Of a stretch of 64,000 nucleotides of DNA, positions 56,593 through 64,000 are shown one piece after another. The DNA is from Symbiodinium natans (lineage: Eukaryota; Sar; Dinophyceae; Suessiales; Symbiodiniaceae). Every line of letters begins with the position of its first letter. Position 1 is the first letter of the stretch. The notes beneath the pieces are model-generated. The model saw only the letters and a list, made by a program, of their open reading frames with translations. It was not told the origin of the DNA and ran no database searches. Location: positions 965,129 to 1,029,128 of the forward strand of contig CAJNDS010002446.1 of NCBI GenBank assembly GCA_905221605.1. Direction: 5' to 3'. A program made the translations under genes and the position numbers.

Positions 56593-56659
56593 TTAATGTA
56601 GCATAAGCTATGGATAAGCAAACCCCCCCTCCCCCCCACCCCCCTCCCCCCACTTCATG
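56593..56659 (-). repeat. right terminal inverted repeat, C-rich on plus
   Basis: Mirror of 54974-55040, ending CACTTCATG and followed by an (AT)n tract. Confidence 0.85.
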
Positions 56660-56970
56660 AATATATATATATATATATATGATACAATTTTCCTTGTGTT
56701 ATCGATCATAGACTATCCGCTATGTATGGTCTGTCATTTGCTCTCGCTCTCTCTCTTTCTCTCTCTCTCTCTCTCTTACATACATTGCATCTTACATGCT
56801 GATTACAACAAAAATATTGCATGTTAAATACTATACATCATATCATGTCATAGTATAAATGTAAAAATGATAACAACAATAGTAATAGCAATCATGATTA
56901 TTTTTCTATATATATATATATATATATGCACACACACATATTTCTTATCACACTTCATAGTACACTATAC
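56660..56970. other. AT- and CT-microsatellite spacer
   Basis: (AT)n at 56660-56680, a CTCTCT tract at about 56739-56777, and (AT)n at about 56910-56928. No gene seen. Confidence 0.7.
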
Positions 56971-56974
56971 CATA

Positions 56975-57147
56975 TGCAGCGAGGCCTCTTACAATCTCGT
57001 CCTTGCCGTGGAGCTGGCCGTCACACGCTTCCAGGAGGCCGCGGCCGCTCCCAACCTACGTGCCGCCCAGTCCGCGGCGAGCGCTGTGTGCGAGGCGGCG
57101 GAGGAGCTCGCCAGGCAGTACAGGGTGGAAGGCATGGAGGCTAGGTA
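56975..57147 (+). CDS. exon-like alanine-rich helical segment, unrecognised
   Basis: A GC-rich open stretch in AT-rich surroundings encodes a regular helical pattern (ELAVTRFQEAAAAP ... AASAVCEAAEELARQYRVEG). It stops at a TAG inside GAGGCTAGGTAGG, where a GT splice donor is possible. Another GC-rich open stretch of similar flavour follows at about 57245-57420 (WQRALAAEAFGAAAAEASVA) after a TTTTTACAG-like acceptor near 57200. I infer remnants or exons of one gene; no family is recognised and the joins are unproven. Confidence 0.35.
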
Positions 57148-57244
57148 GGATTGGGACCATTTTTCTCTATCTTTCCTTTTACTTTTGGGTTTTTACAGGA
57201 TCAGAAATTCAGCAATTATTTCAGGCGGCTTTCCTGGGCCATCC

Positions 57245-57440
57245 TAGGAGAGGGCCGTGCGGACAGAGGAGTGGGTCGGAGGAAGGGCCGAGGTGGCGAA
57301 CTGGCAGCGGGCCTTGGCAGCAGAAGCCTTCGGCGCCGCAGCGGCCGAGGCATCGGTCGCGGTGGGCGAGGCAACTCGGCAGTTTGAGGCTGCGCACCTT
57401 GGTGGTACTTGGAAGATAGGAAGTCCTTTTTTGGGTTCCT
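57245..57440 (+). CDS. second exon-like alanine-rich segment
   Basis: Open plus frame (from about 57257) with Ala/Glu-rich helical composition ending AHLGGTWKIGSPFLGS. It may be a downstream exon of the preceding segment. The boundary of real coding sequence is uncertain. Confidence 0.3.
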
Positions 57441-57559
57441 AAGAAACAGCAACGAAGCCATAGTTTTTGCTAGGGTTCTGCAAGTTCAGTGTAGGCACAA
57501 CTTGCTTCAAGCGAGCATCATCCCCGAGCGACAAGACCTTCTGCGCGTTTGGCGTCAGA

Positions 57560-57690
57560 TCGACGAGGCTTCTTGGTCACAGTTGGGAATTTTTTTAAAT
57601 ACATTTTTAAGGGTACTTAAACCCAACAGGTATTTAAACCCAACAAGGAATAAGCATAAGCTTTTAATACGATCCCAGCCATGAACGAGG
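57560..57690. repeat. duplicated segment, copy 1
   Basis: TTGGTCACAGTTGGG, then GGGTACTTAAACCCAA repeats, then TTTTAATACGATCCCAGCC and ATGAAC. The same order recurs at about 58065-58245. Confidence 0.75.
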
Positions 57691-58064
57691 CTTGGGCGAG
57701 TTTCAAGGCACAGCTGCAGGGACAGAGTGTGGCTTCAATGGCTTCTTAGTAGCTGAGTACACTCTACACTTTTTGGGCTAGTATAAGACCCCCCCCCAAA
57801 AAAAAACTGAAAGTGTGCACCCTTTTTTGGGGCTTCTGAACTCAGCAACTACTTACTCTAGCCCCCTTGGGAATGATTAGTTTTTTTAAATTTTGTTTCT
57901 ATACAGCCCAAAAGAGGATATCAAAAACATTGTTGTTTTATGAAGGTTCTAAGGGGAGCACAGACTTCAGGCTTCGGCCCTGAGCCAGTTGGATGCACTT
58001 CTGGTCTCGGCCGTGCCGATGTTCGGGCGTGCGGATCGACCGAGTCCGCCGCCATCCCCGCTCC

Positions 58065-58245
58065 TTTTGGTCATAGTTGGGTAGCATTTTTACATGCTTT
58101 AAGGGTACTTAAACCCAATGAGGGATATGAACATTGTTCAGGGTACTTAAACCCAATAAGGAATATAAGCATTTTTACGGGTACCTAAACCCAATGAGGG
58201 ATATAGATCTTAAATTTTAATACGATTCCCAACCATGAACTAGGT
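58065..58245. repeat. duplicated segment, copy 2, with extra internal units
   Basis: Same ends as 57560-57690, but with three GGGTACTTAAACCCAATRAGG units instead of two. It is a dispersed duplication about 0.5 kb downstream of copy 1. Confidence 0.75.
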
Positions 58246-58647
58246 TCCTCTTCGCAGCCACGTACACGATACTGGGCTCGCTGCTCGCAGTTTGCGGGTG
58301 TGCTGGTTGTTGCGTGTTTCGTATGTCCCGCCGAAAGGCGCTTGACGATCAGGCAACTGCTCAGAGCTACGCGTAGGTACTACACCCGAGCCGTTGCGGT
58401 CACTTTTGATTGTTGGCTAGGTGGGGGATCGATGGATTTAGTATGCAGCCATCAAGCAGGGCCATCAAGTACCATAACCCCAACTAGGATCACTTGCAGA
58501 GTACTTGTAGGGTACTTCATTTATCTAACAATATTGTGTGTCCGATTCTTTGTTGAGCCAACAGGCATATCAGCGTCTTTGAAATCCGAAATGACAGACT
58601 CCTTGGTAAATTGTGGACAGGGCAAGTCGGCACCCGATCATCCAAGC
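58246..58647. other. unique sequence, no gene recognised
   Basis: A 118-codon plus frame (58300-58656) has no recognisable domain and mixed composition. Left unassigned. Confidence 0.35.
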
Positions 58648-58765
58648 AAACCCTAAATCCTAAATCCTAAGCCCTAAGCCCTAAACCCTAAACCCTGAAC
58701 CCTGAACCCTAAACCCTAAACCCTAAACCCTAAACCCAGTAAAGCCTAAACCCTAAACCCTGTCC
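58648..58765. repeat. telomere-like array, CCCTAAA/CCCTGAA
   Basis: CCCTAAA units with CCCTAAG and CCCTGAA variants on plus. Confidence 0.9.
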
Positions 58766-59560
58766 GGTTCCGCGCCGCTGTGAGTTTGCAGCCGGCGGGG
58801 GGGGCTTGTAACCCAGAGGTTCTTATTGAGGCAGTGGGATTTATGTAACTTTCTATTCTTCCGTTCTTTCATTCCCTACAAAGAACTGGTGAGCTGTGCT
58901 GCTTGTAAACCGCATCGGTGGCAGGGCTCTCAAATCCCGCGTGTCATTCGGGAGAGTTCAGCAATCGTTTGCCGGCACCTCGGTCGTGCTTTATTGCCGA
59001 ACCCCGAATCTGTTCAATTCGCCTGGTTCTGGCCAACCTTTATGAGTGGAGATCAGAAGAGGAATCATTCCTCCTTTTGTGCCCCGCAGGCTTCGGAAAA
59101 AGTCAACGGGTCACTTTCCCGAAGCACATGTACATGAACCGTCCACAATGCCATTAGAGCCCTGGACAAGCCTCATTCCGACGCCAACGGGCAGTTCCAA
59201 AATGTACGTTCCCGCTGTCTTGAGACAGCCGAAGCTTCTCAGAATACCCGAGATGCTTCATATTGGTAGTTCTCCAACTCCAAAAGGACCTGAAGTCCGA
59301 GAGCTACCTCTGTCCCAAAACCCCATAGACTGGAAGCCGCGGCGAGTAAAGTCCTCTGCAGGGTTGTATGCTTTGGGAGGTTGATCAGAATGCCTGTTCC
59401 CGAAAAGCCTTGTATCCCTTTATAAACTCATAGGAATCCTAACTTTCCCAAGAAGGGCCTAAACCTTAACCCTGAACCCCAAACTGTAAACCCAAAACTC
59501 AAAACCTTAAACCCATACCCTAAACCCTAAGGAAGGGCTCTTCGAGATCAACCCACGTCC
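58766..59560. other. unique sequence, no gene recognised
   Basis: Three overlapping plus frames of 79-112 codons without known motifs, and a degenerate CCCTAAA patch near 59475-59530. Nothing I can support. Confidence 0.35.
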
Positions 59561-59719
59561 ATGCTTGGTTGGGATAGGTGCGCGGGCCTGCGCCCTTGGC
59601 TCGTGCGCGCAGAATACTTGTGCCGGAAACCATATGGTCACCTCTCTAAAATATGGTCCCTTTTTTTTGGGGTCCTTACTCGGAGGCGGCCCTGTCATGT
59701 AGGGTGCCCAAAACAAAAC

Positions 59720-60837
59720 CGTAATTTTCGGGAACTGGAGCTAGCTGAGGAGGCCCTCGAGGCGCTGTTCATATCGCATCTGCAACAGCGTAATGGGTTT
59801 AGGGTTTAGGGTTTAGGGTTTAGGGTTCATGCTTGATGAGTGAGCTGGGGGGCAGTCCCATCAACACAGGGCATAAGGGGCAGATGCTAAACTTCATTGA
59901 GACGCGGAGACATGTGTTCTATATGGAAAAGAAGAGTGGCGCTGAATACCTTCGTTTGGCAGATGCGCCGCTCTTAGCCTTGGGGGCGCAGACCAGCTCG
60001 TTACCTGCAGTCACAAGGTTACAAAGAACAAAGGCCGACATCATCATCGCATCATTTGTCGAGCACGTACAGTCTCTACTTCATCAGTCGCATGCTTGTT
60101 TCATGCAAGAGCTTGCAATGTTGCCAGCATGGATGTCTGGCAGCAAAGGCTGCGGAAAGCTCAAGAAGTTTTTGGATGAACGTCCTGAGCTTTTTGCGGT
60201 AACGCAACACCGACAGTTCTTTGTCGTGTCACTGATGCACCCAAAGGCCAACCATGTGTTGTCGCCATCTTACAGTGACATCCAAAACTTGCCCTGCGCT
60301 GCCGATTATTCCGATCCTGTACCGGACGTCAAGTTTGCATCGGGCCAGCCACAATCACCAGAGCAGCCTAACACGCGGTGGTTCGCGCTGCTCTCATCAA
60401 GTTCCGCGAAAGCCAACAGGACATGTTATTTGCCCGAGCTGAAAGCACTTCCACAGTGGGTGGAGTGGACAGGGCGACCCAAGTTGAAAAGCTTCATCAA
60501 AGATCTGGTCACTTTGGAAACAAAAAGGTGGGAAACAATTGTCGTACACTTGCGACCATTTTACCTCGCAGAAGATGCGAGCAAAGATGTTGAGGCACTT
60601 GGTAGCATCAGCAGTCCCAGTTCTGAGTCTGTGCAGGAACCTCGGGCAGGCATTCCAGCAAGTCCTGCAACAGAGCCGTGGACAGGAATCCATGAGCCTC
60701 TGGTTTGCTCAGCGGGTACCCTCCTTCTAGCAGCGGTCATTCAGCGGATCGTGCCAAGAAGTCGGAGGGATGCTGCTCGATTTGGCCCTTGGTCAGACCG
60801 TCCTCGTGCATCCCTTCTACATCCGACTTACCCATGA
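59720..60837 (+). CDS. winged-helix-repeat protein (LOTUS/OST-HTH-like), two exons
   Basis: The frame 59836-60837 contains three related units of about 60 residues. Each has a helix, a Trp-containing loop, a K-x-F-L/I-hydrophobic stretch (GQMLNFIETRR, CGKLKKFLDERPELFAV, RPKLKSFIKDLVTLET) and a beta pair. That is the pattern of small winged-helix repeats such as LOTUS/OST-HTH. The first unit lacks its first helix unless it is joined to the open stretch upstream (ALEALFISHLQQRN). Removing 59797-59840 as a GT...AG intron joins the two in frame and completes the unit. The true 5' end of the upstream exon is not clear. RNA binding is suggested by the family but is inference. Confidence 0.55.
59797..59840 (+). 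other. probable 44-nt intron built of TTTAGGG units
   Basis: The plus strand runs GTTTAGGG, four telomere-like units in all, then a short tail ending GATGAG. GT...AG removal joins AAT GG to T GAG in the same frame as both flanking open stretches. Confidence 0.5.
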
Positions 60838-61216
60838 CAGGTTGCAACGAATGTTCACTTGCGGACGGCGGTTGGAGCAGGTTGCTCGCCAACTTAGGGA
60901 CCAAACGATTTCTCCTGAAGTGCTGCCAGTGATCGAGATCGTCGGCACCAGGGAAAGTGGTATTCACGAAATAGTCGCAGGCTCTGGTGCTTAAGAAACG
61001 CAGGTTTGGTCTCAATACAAGCTCGGGTTGGACGAGAGGATGCGCGTTTTTGAAGAGGACTGACCACTGCAAGTGACGGTTGGTTCGTGGACTTCCACCC
61101 TCCCTGCATATGCAAGAAATGCGGCTAGAATTCCCGAAGAGGGAGGGTGTGCGATGGCATGTGTGCAGATGATTCTTGCGGCGCTCAGCACTGGATTGGG
61201 CTGACCAAGCCTCTGA
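60838..61216. other. unique sequence, no gene recognised
   Basis: Open frames on both strands of about 75-110 codons overlap the end of the winged-helix gene. None is recognised. Confidence 0.4.
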
Positions 61217-61543
61217 AGATCCGAGGACTCGGATGGCTCAGGGAGCGGAGACTACGGGGAAGATGGGCGCTGGTGTTCCGATGCCACGTGGTCACAGCGC
61301 CTTGAGACGGATGAGTGCTGGCAGGGTGACGACTGGGGTGGGGTTCCCTTGTGGCGTGCCGCCGCCGCTGGAAATAACCAGCTCGCGACCCGCTTGTTGG
61401 AAGCGGGAGCGGATGTTGACGCGTGCGACGCCGACGGTGTTTCACCGCTGCTTGCGGCAATGCGGAGAGGACACTGGTATGTTGCTGAGCTCCTTCTCCG
61501 GTATGGCACGTGTCAAGCTCCTTGGAAGAGGACGGCTCGGTAG
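61217..61543 (+). CDS. ankyrin-repeat fragment
   Basis: The open frame runs from just after a stop at 61214. A Ser/Gly/Asp-rich acidic lead (SEDSDGSGSGDYGEDG) is followed by PLWRAAAAGNNQLATRLLEAG and ADVDACDADGVSPLLAAMRRG, then HWYVAELLLRYG. This gives one full and one partial ankyrin repeat with the canonical helix-turn-helix pattern. No ATG opens the frame in a convincing place and it stops soon after the second repeat's helices, so it is an exon or a gene relic. Ankyrin repeats mediate protein-protein contacts; the partner is unknown. Confidence 0.6.
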   Translation, partial: RSEDSDGSGSGDYGEDGRWCSDATWSQRLETDECWQGDDWGGVPLWRAAAAGNNQLATRLLEAGADVDACDADGVSPLLAAMRRGHWYVAELLLRYGTCQAPWKRTAR

Positions 61544-62215
61544 GGTAAAAAGTAGTCCAGTTGCAGAGCCTCGAGATATGACAGACTTGTTGCAGCTGTG
61601 AAGTCTGGGCGGAGCATCTTTGGACGGGATCTGAGCGAAGCCTAAAGTCAAAAAGAAGGCGACCAAGGTCAAGAGCTAATACCTTGTCAGCCCCTTCTGA
61701 GAGAACCGACGTGCTCGTTTGGGGGTGGCACCGGCATGTCTGCTCGGCGACATCTTCATCTCATCATCTCTGTGTGATGGCACAAGGCTAGGTTTGCTGC
61801 CAGCTTTGTCAGAAAATACAGGGAGGCAGAGCCGGCCAAGGCGAAGCAAGCATGGCAGGAGGTTTTTATGGCTCATGGCTCACTCAGAATGTGAAGAGCA
61901 AGAGGTCAAGCCTAAGCCATACAGTCCTCAACCCCTAACACCCTGAGATCCTCCTGAAGCCTTAAGCCCACTTCCTGTCGGTTGATGTTCCAAGGTAAGC
62001 ATATTCCTTCGTGGTGCTCAGTCAGGGTTTAGCGTTTCTAGGGCTTAGGGTTCTACAGCAGCAGGTTGTCTTCTTCGGTGTTTGCATAATCTCTAAACCC
62101 TGAACCTTGCATTGGTTGGTGGTCTCTTTAAGTAGGGCTTCTGTTTTGTAGGGGTTCCTATTAGGGTACCTCGGGGCTATATTAAGGCATATGGGTAACG
62201 GATAAAAAGGCCACC
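61544..62215. other. unique sequence, no gene recognised
   Basis: Short frames only. The last 150 bp have AGGGTTCCTATTAGGGTACC words like those near 6190-6310 and 14760-14850. Confidence 0.4.
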
Positions 62216-62219
62216 GGCC

Positions 62220-62355
62220 TTTATAACCTAAACCCTAAACATTAAAACCGAAACCCGAAGCCCTAAACCCTAAACCCTAAACCCTAAACCCTAAACCCTA
62301 AACCCTAAACCCTAAACCCGAAACCCGAAACCCTAAACCCTAAACCCTAAACCCA
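62220..62355. repeat. telomere-like array, CCCTAAA/CCCGAAA
   Basis: About 17 units, mainly CCCTAAA. Confidence 0.95.
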
Positions 62356-62435
62356 CAAGCATCCTCAGAAGTTAAAGCCCGAAGGCCCCCCCACGGCTCA
62401 AGGGCTTGGAGCCTATCCGTCAGGGACCCCAAATG

Positions 62436-62555
62436 GGGTTTAGGGTTTAGGGTTTTGGGTTTAGGGTTAAGGGTTAAGGGTTTTGGGTTTAGGGTTTAGG
62501 GGTTTGGGTTTCGGGTTTAGGGTTTAGGGTTCAGGGGTTAGGGTTTCAGGGTCTT
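62436..62555. repeat. telomere-like array, degenerate TTTAGGG
   Basis: TTTAGGG with TTTTGGG and TTAAGGG variants, in opposite orientation to the preceding array. Confidence 0.85.
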
Positions 62556-63070
62556 TGGGCCAAAGACCACACTTAGGGCATCATATTGCTTGTAGTTGTG
62601 TTGAATTCCAACGGCCGTGTGATGCGGCAGACAGACGCCGGACAGTTGCAGCTAGGCCAAGTGCGCCAGGCGCAGTTTAGGGTTCAGGGCTTAGGTTTAG
62701 GGTTTAGGGTTCAGGGTTTAGGCTTTAGGGTTTAGGGGGCCCCGAAACGGGAGCCAGTTGTCACCGCGAATAGACTTTGTAAGGTTTGAGGGAAAGGGCC
62801 CTGGCCCCCCTGAGCCCGAAACTTGAAGCCCCTAAACCTTAACCCGAAACATGGGGGGAGGCCGGGAAGGCTGTGTGTAATAGAGGGGTCGGCAAAAAAG
62901 TCCAAAAATAGTATCCCCTTCGGGTCCCCTAAGCCCTAAGCCCTAAACCCTAAACCCCCCAAAACCCTGTTCGAATGAATAAGGTTCTCTTTATTACGCG
63001 GTTTGCCCTCCCATGGTTGAAGCAGACTGCGCTTGACTGTGACGGGAAGGCCTACACCCCGAATGGCGCT
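62556..63070. other. spacer with short telomere-like patches
   Basis: TTTAGGG at about 62675-62738 and CCCTAAA at about 62930-62960. No gene seen. Confidence 0.6.
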
Positions 63071-63074
63071 AAAT

Positions 63075-63315
63075 CCTGAACTCTAGACCCTAAACCCTAA
63101 AGATTAAACTAAGATGCATCCTGAGCCCTAAACCCTAAACCCTACACCCTAAACCCCAAACCCTAAACCCTAAACCCTAAACCCTAAAGTCTAAAGTCTA
63201 AACCCTAAACCCCAAACCCTAAACCCTAAACCCTAAACCCTAAACTCTAAACCCTAGACCCTAAACCCTAAACCCTAAACCCTAAACCCTAAAATGCATC
63301 CTGAGCCCTAAACCT
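63075..63315. repeat. telomere-like arrays, CCCTAAA, with a repeated AAATGCATCCTGAGCC-type word
   Basis: Two CCCTAAA arrays, each opened or closed by GATGCATCCTGAGCCCTAAA or a close variant (near 63111 and 63293). A composite unit of about 180 bp was therefore probably duplicated. Confidence 0.9.
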
Positions 63316-63384
63316 GCGGAAGCCGCGCTCTACCGTGAGGCAGTCGGCAGCAAGCTGCTGGGAAAGCGGCCTCATGATGAGGCG

Positions 63385-63545
63385 CTTTGGGGTTTAGGGT
63401 TTAGGGTTTAGGGTTTAGGGTTTAGGGTTTAGGGTTTAGGGTTTAGGGTGAGGGGTCCGGGGTTGTGGGGTTTAGGGTTTAGGGTTTAGGGGTTTAGGGT
63501 TTAGTGGGGTTTAGGGTTTAGGTTTGGTTTTGAGGTTTAGAGTTT
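63385..63545. repeat. telomere-like array, TTTAGGG
   Basis: About nine perfect units, then degenerate ones. Confidence 0.92.
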
Positions 63546-63714
63546 AGGGCCCAGGGTGTTGCGGTTTTAGGTTTCTGGGTCTGGGGTTTAGGATGTGAAC
63601 TGTTGGGTCTTCCGTTGTGTTTTGGGTGCAGGCAGATGTTTCCAGGTTGTGCCAGTCGTCCCCAGCTGTACTTGAGTTTGGCTTAGCCCTGAAGCTTAAG
63701 CCCGATACCCTGAA

Positions 63715-63830
63715 CTTGGGATGTTCCCCTTATACTAACATTCCTGAAAAGGGATTATAGTACCCCCCCTAAACCCTAAACCCTAAACCCTAAACCCTAA
63801 ACCCCAAACCCTAAACCCCAAACCCTGAGC
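63715..63830. repeat. dispersed repeat copy 2 plus CCCTAAA array
   Basis: GGGATGTTCCCC ... GGGATTATAGTACCCCC followed by CCCTAAA units, the same arrangement as 1173-1250. Confidence 0.75.
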
Positions 63831-63929
63831 CACCCGAAGCCCTTTGAGAGCATTCTATTTGGAAACCAAATGCATCGGCTGTTGGAGGGCTGCAAAGCGT
63901 GATGTAAGGCTTCGGCATCGCGTCCCCCC

Positions 63930-63930
<1 letters not shown>

Positions 63931-64000
<70 letters not shown>
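63931..64000. repeat. (GT)n microsatellite running off the window
   Basis: About 34 uninterrupted GT units to the last base. Its true length is unknown because the window ends inside it. Confidence 0.97.

Larger units (their letters stand above)
54974..56659. mobile_element. 1.7-kb element with G-rich terminal inverted repeats
   Basis: The left end CATGAAGTGGGGGGAGG at 54974 is matched in reverse complement at the right end, finishing at 56659. Pairing continues nearly perfectly for about 65 bp through long G runs and TTTGCTTATCCATAGCTTAT. Both outer flanks are TATATA. The inside has no coding frame: it holds a 46-bp direct repeat (about 55204 and 55250), a short TTTAGGG patch and a large minisatellite. 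The shape is that of a non-autonomous DNA transposon or fold-back element; the superfamily is not assigned. Confidence 0.75.

Noticed and set aside
59507-59716. Minus-strand 69-codon frame ending in telomere-like sequence
   Set aside because: Short, overlaps the winged-helix gene lead and has no domain.
1-64000. tRNA, rRNA and snRNA genes
   Set aside because: No cloverleaf, conserved rRNA core or snRNA motif was noticed by eye; a covariance-model search would be decisive and could not be run.

Overview
The window looks like nuclear DNA of a dinoflagellate alga. Three things point there. Plant/alga-type telomere units (TTTAGGG/CCCTAAA) are scattered in both orientations through the whole non-coding part. 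The long terminal repeats of the big mobile elements carry, in the sense direction, the 12-base 3' end of the dinoflagellate spliced leader. The protein-coding material is GC-rich retroelement polyprotein with tandem CCCH fingers in Gag. No bacterial-style operons, tRNA or rRNA genes were recognised.

Layout. Bases 1 to about 19.85 kb are a repeat desert: interstitial telomere-like arrays that switch strand repeatedly, microsatellites (AC, GT, CT, poly-C), degenerate minisatellites, fold-back sequences, and no gene I can defend. From 19.85 to 54.97 kb, two full-length LTR retrotransposons of about 17 kb each (copy A 20076-37429, copy B 37937-54889) sit side by side in the same 10-bp AT satellite, each read on the minus strand and each with nearly identical LTRs. 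From 54.97 to 56.66 kb there is a 1.7-kb element with about 65-bp G-rich terminal inverted repeats enclosing an 11-bp minisatellite. From 56.7 kb to the end there are gene fragments (an alanine-rich exon-like stretch, a winged-helix-repeat gene with a probable 44-nt intron made of TTTAGGG units, one ankyrin-repeat fragment) among more telomere-like arrays, ending in a (GT)n tract.

The retroelement is the centre of interest. Comparing the two copies, whose disabling indels lie at different places, suggests one very long polyprotein reading frame. In order it would hold: Gag with two CCCH fingers; an atypical aspartic protease; a zinc-ribbon plus membrane segment; the RT thumb and RNase H; a D,D35E integrase with GPY/F-like tail; a tentative degenerate methyltransferase-like stretch; and only then the RT fingers/palm with YVDD. 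After that comes an extra cargo half: a Tpt1/KptA-type RNA 2'-phosphotransferase domain, a C2H2 finger, RanBP2-type fingers, a basic RNA-binding-like tract, a SWIM finger and a phospholipase-D-type nuclease domain. RT is therefore split and permuted around the integrase, and the element carries what look like RNA-end-processing enzymes. Copy A additionally has a 3.8-kb internal inversion of the integrase block, point loss of Tpt1 catalytic residues and several frameshifts. Copy B keeps all domains in order but has small deletions.
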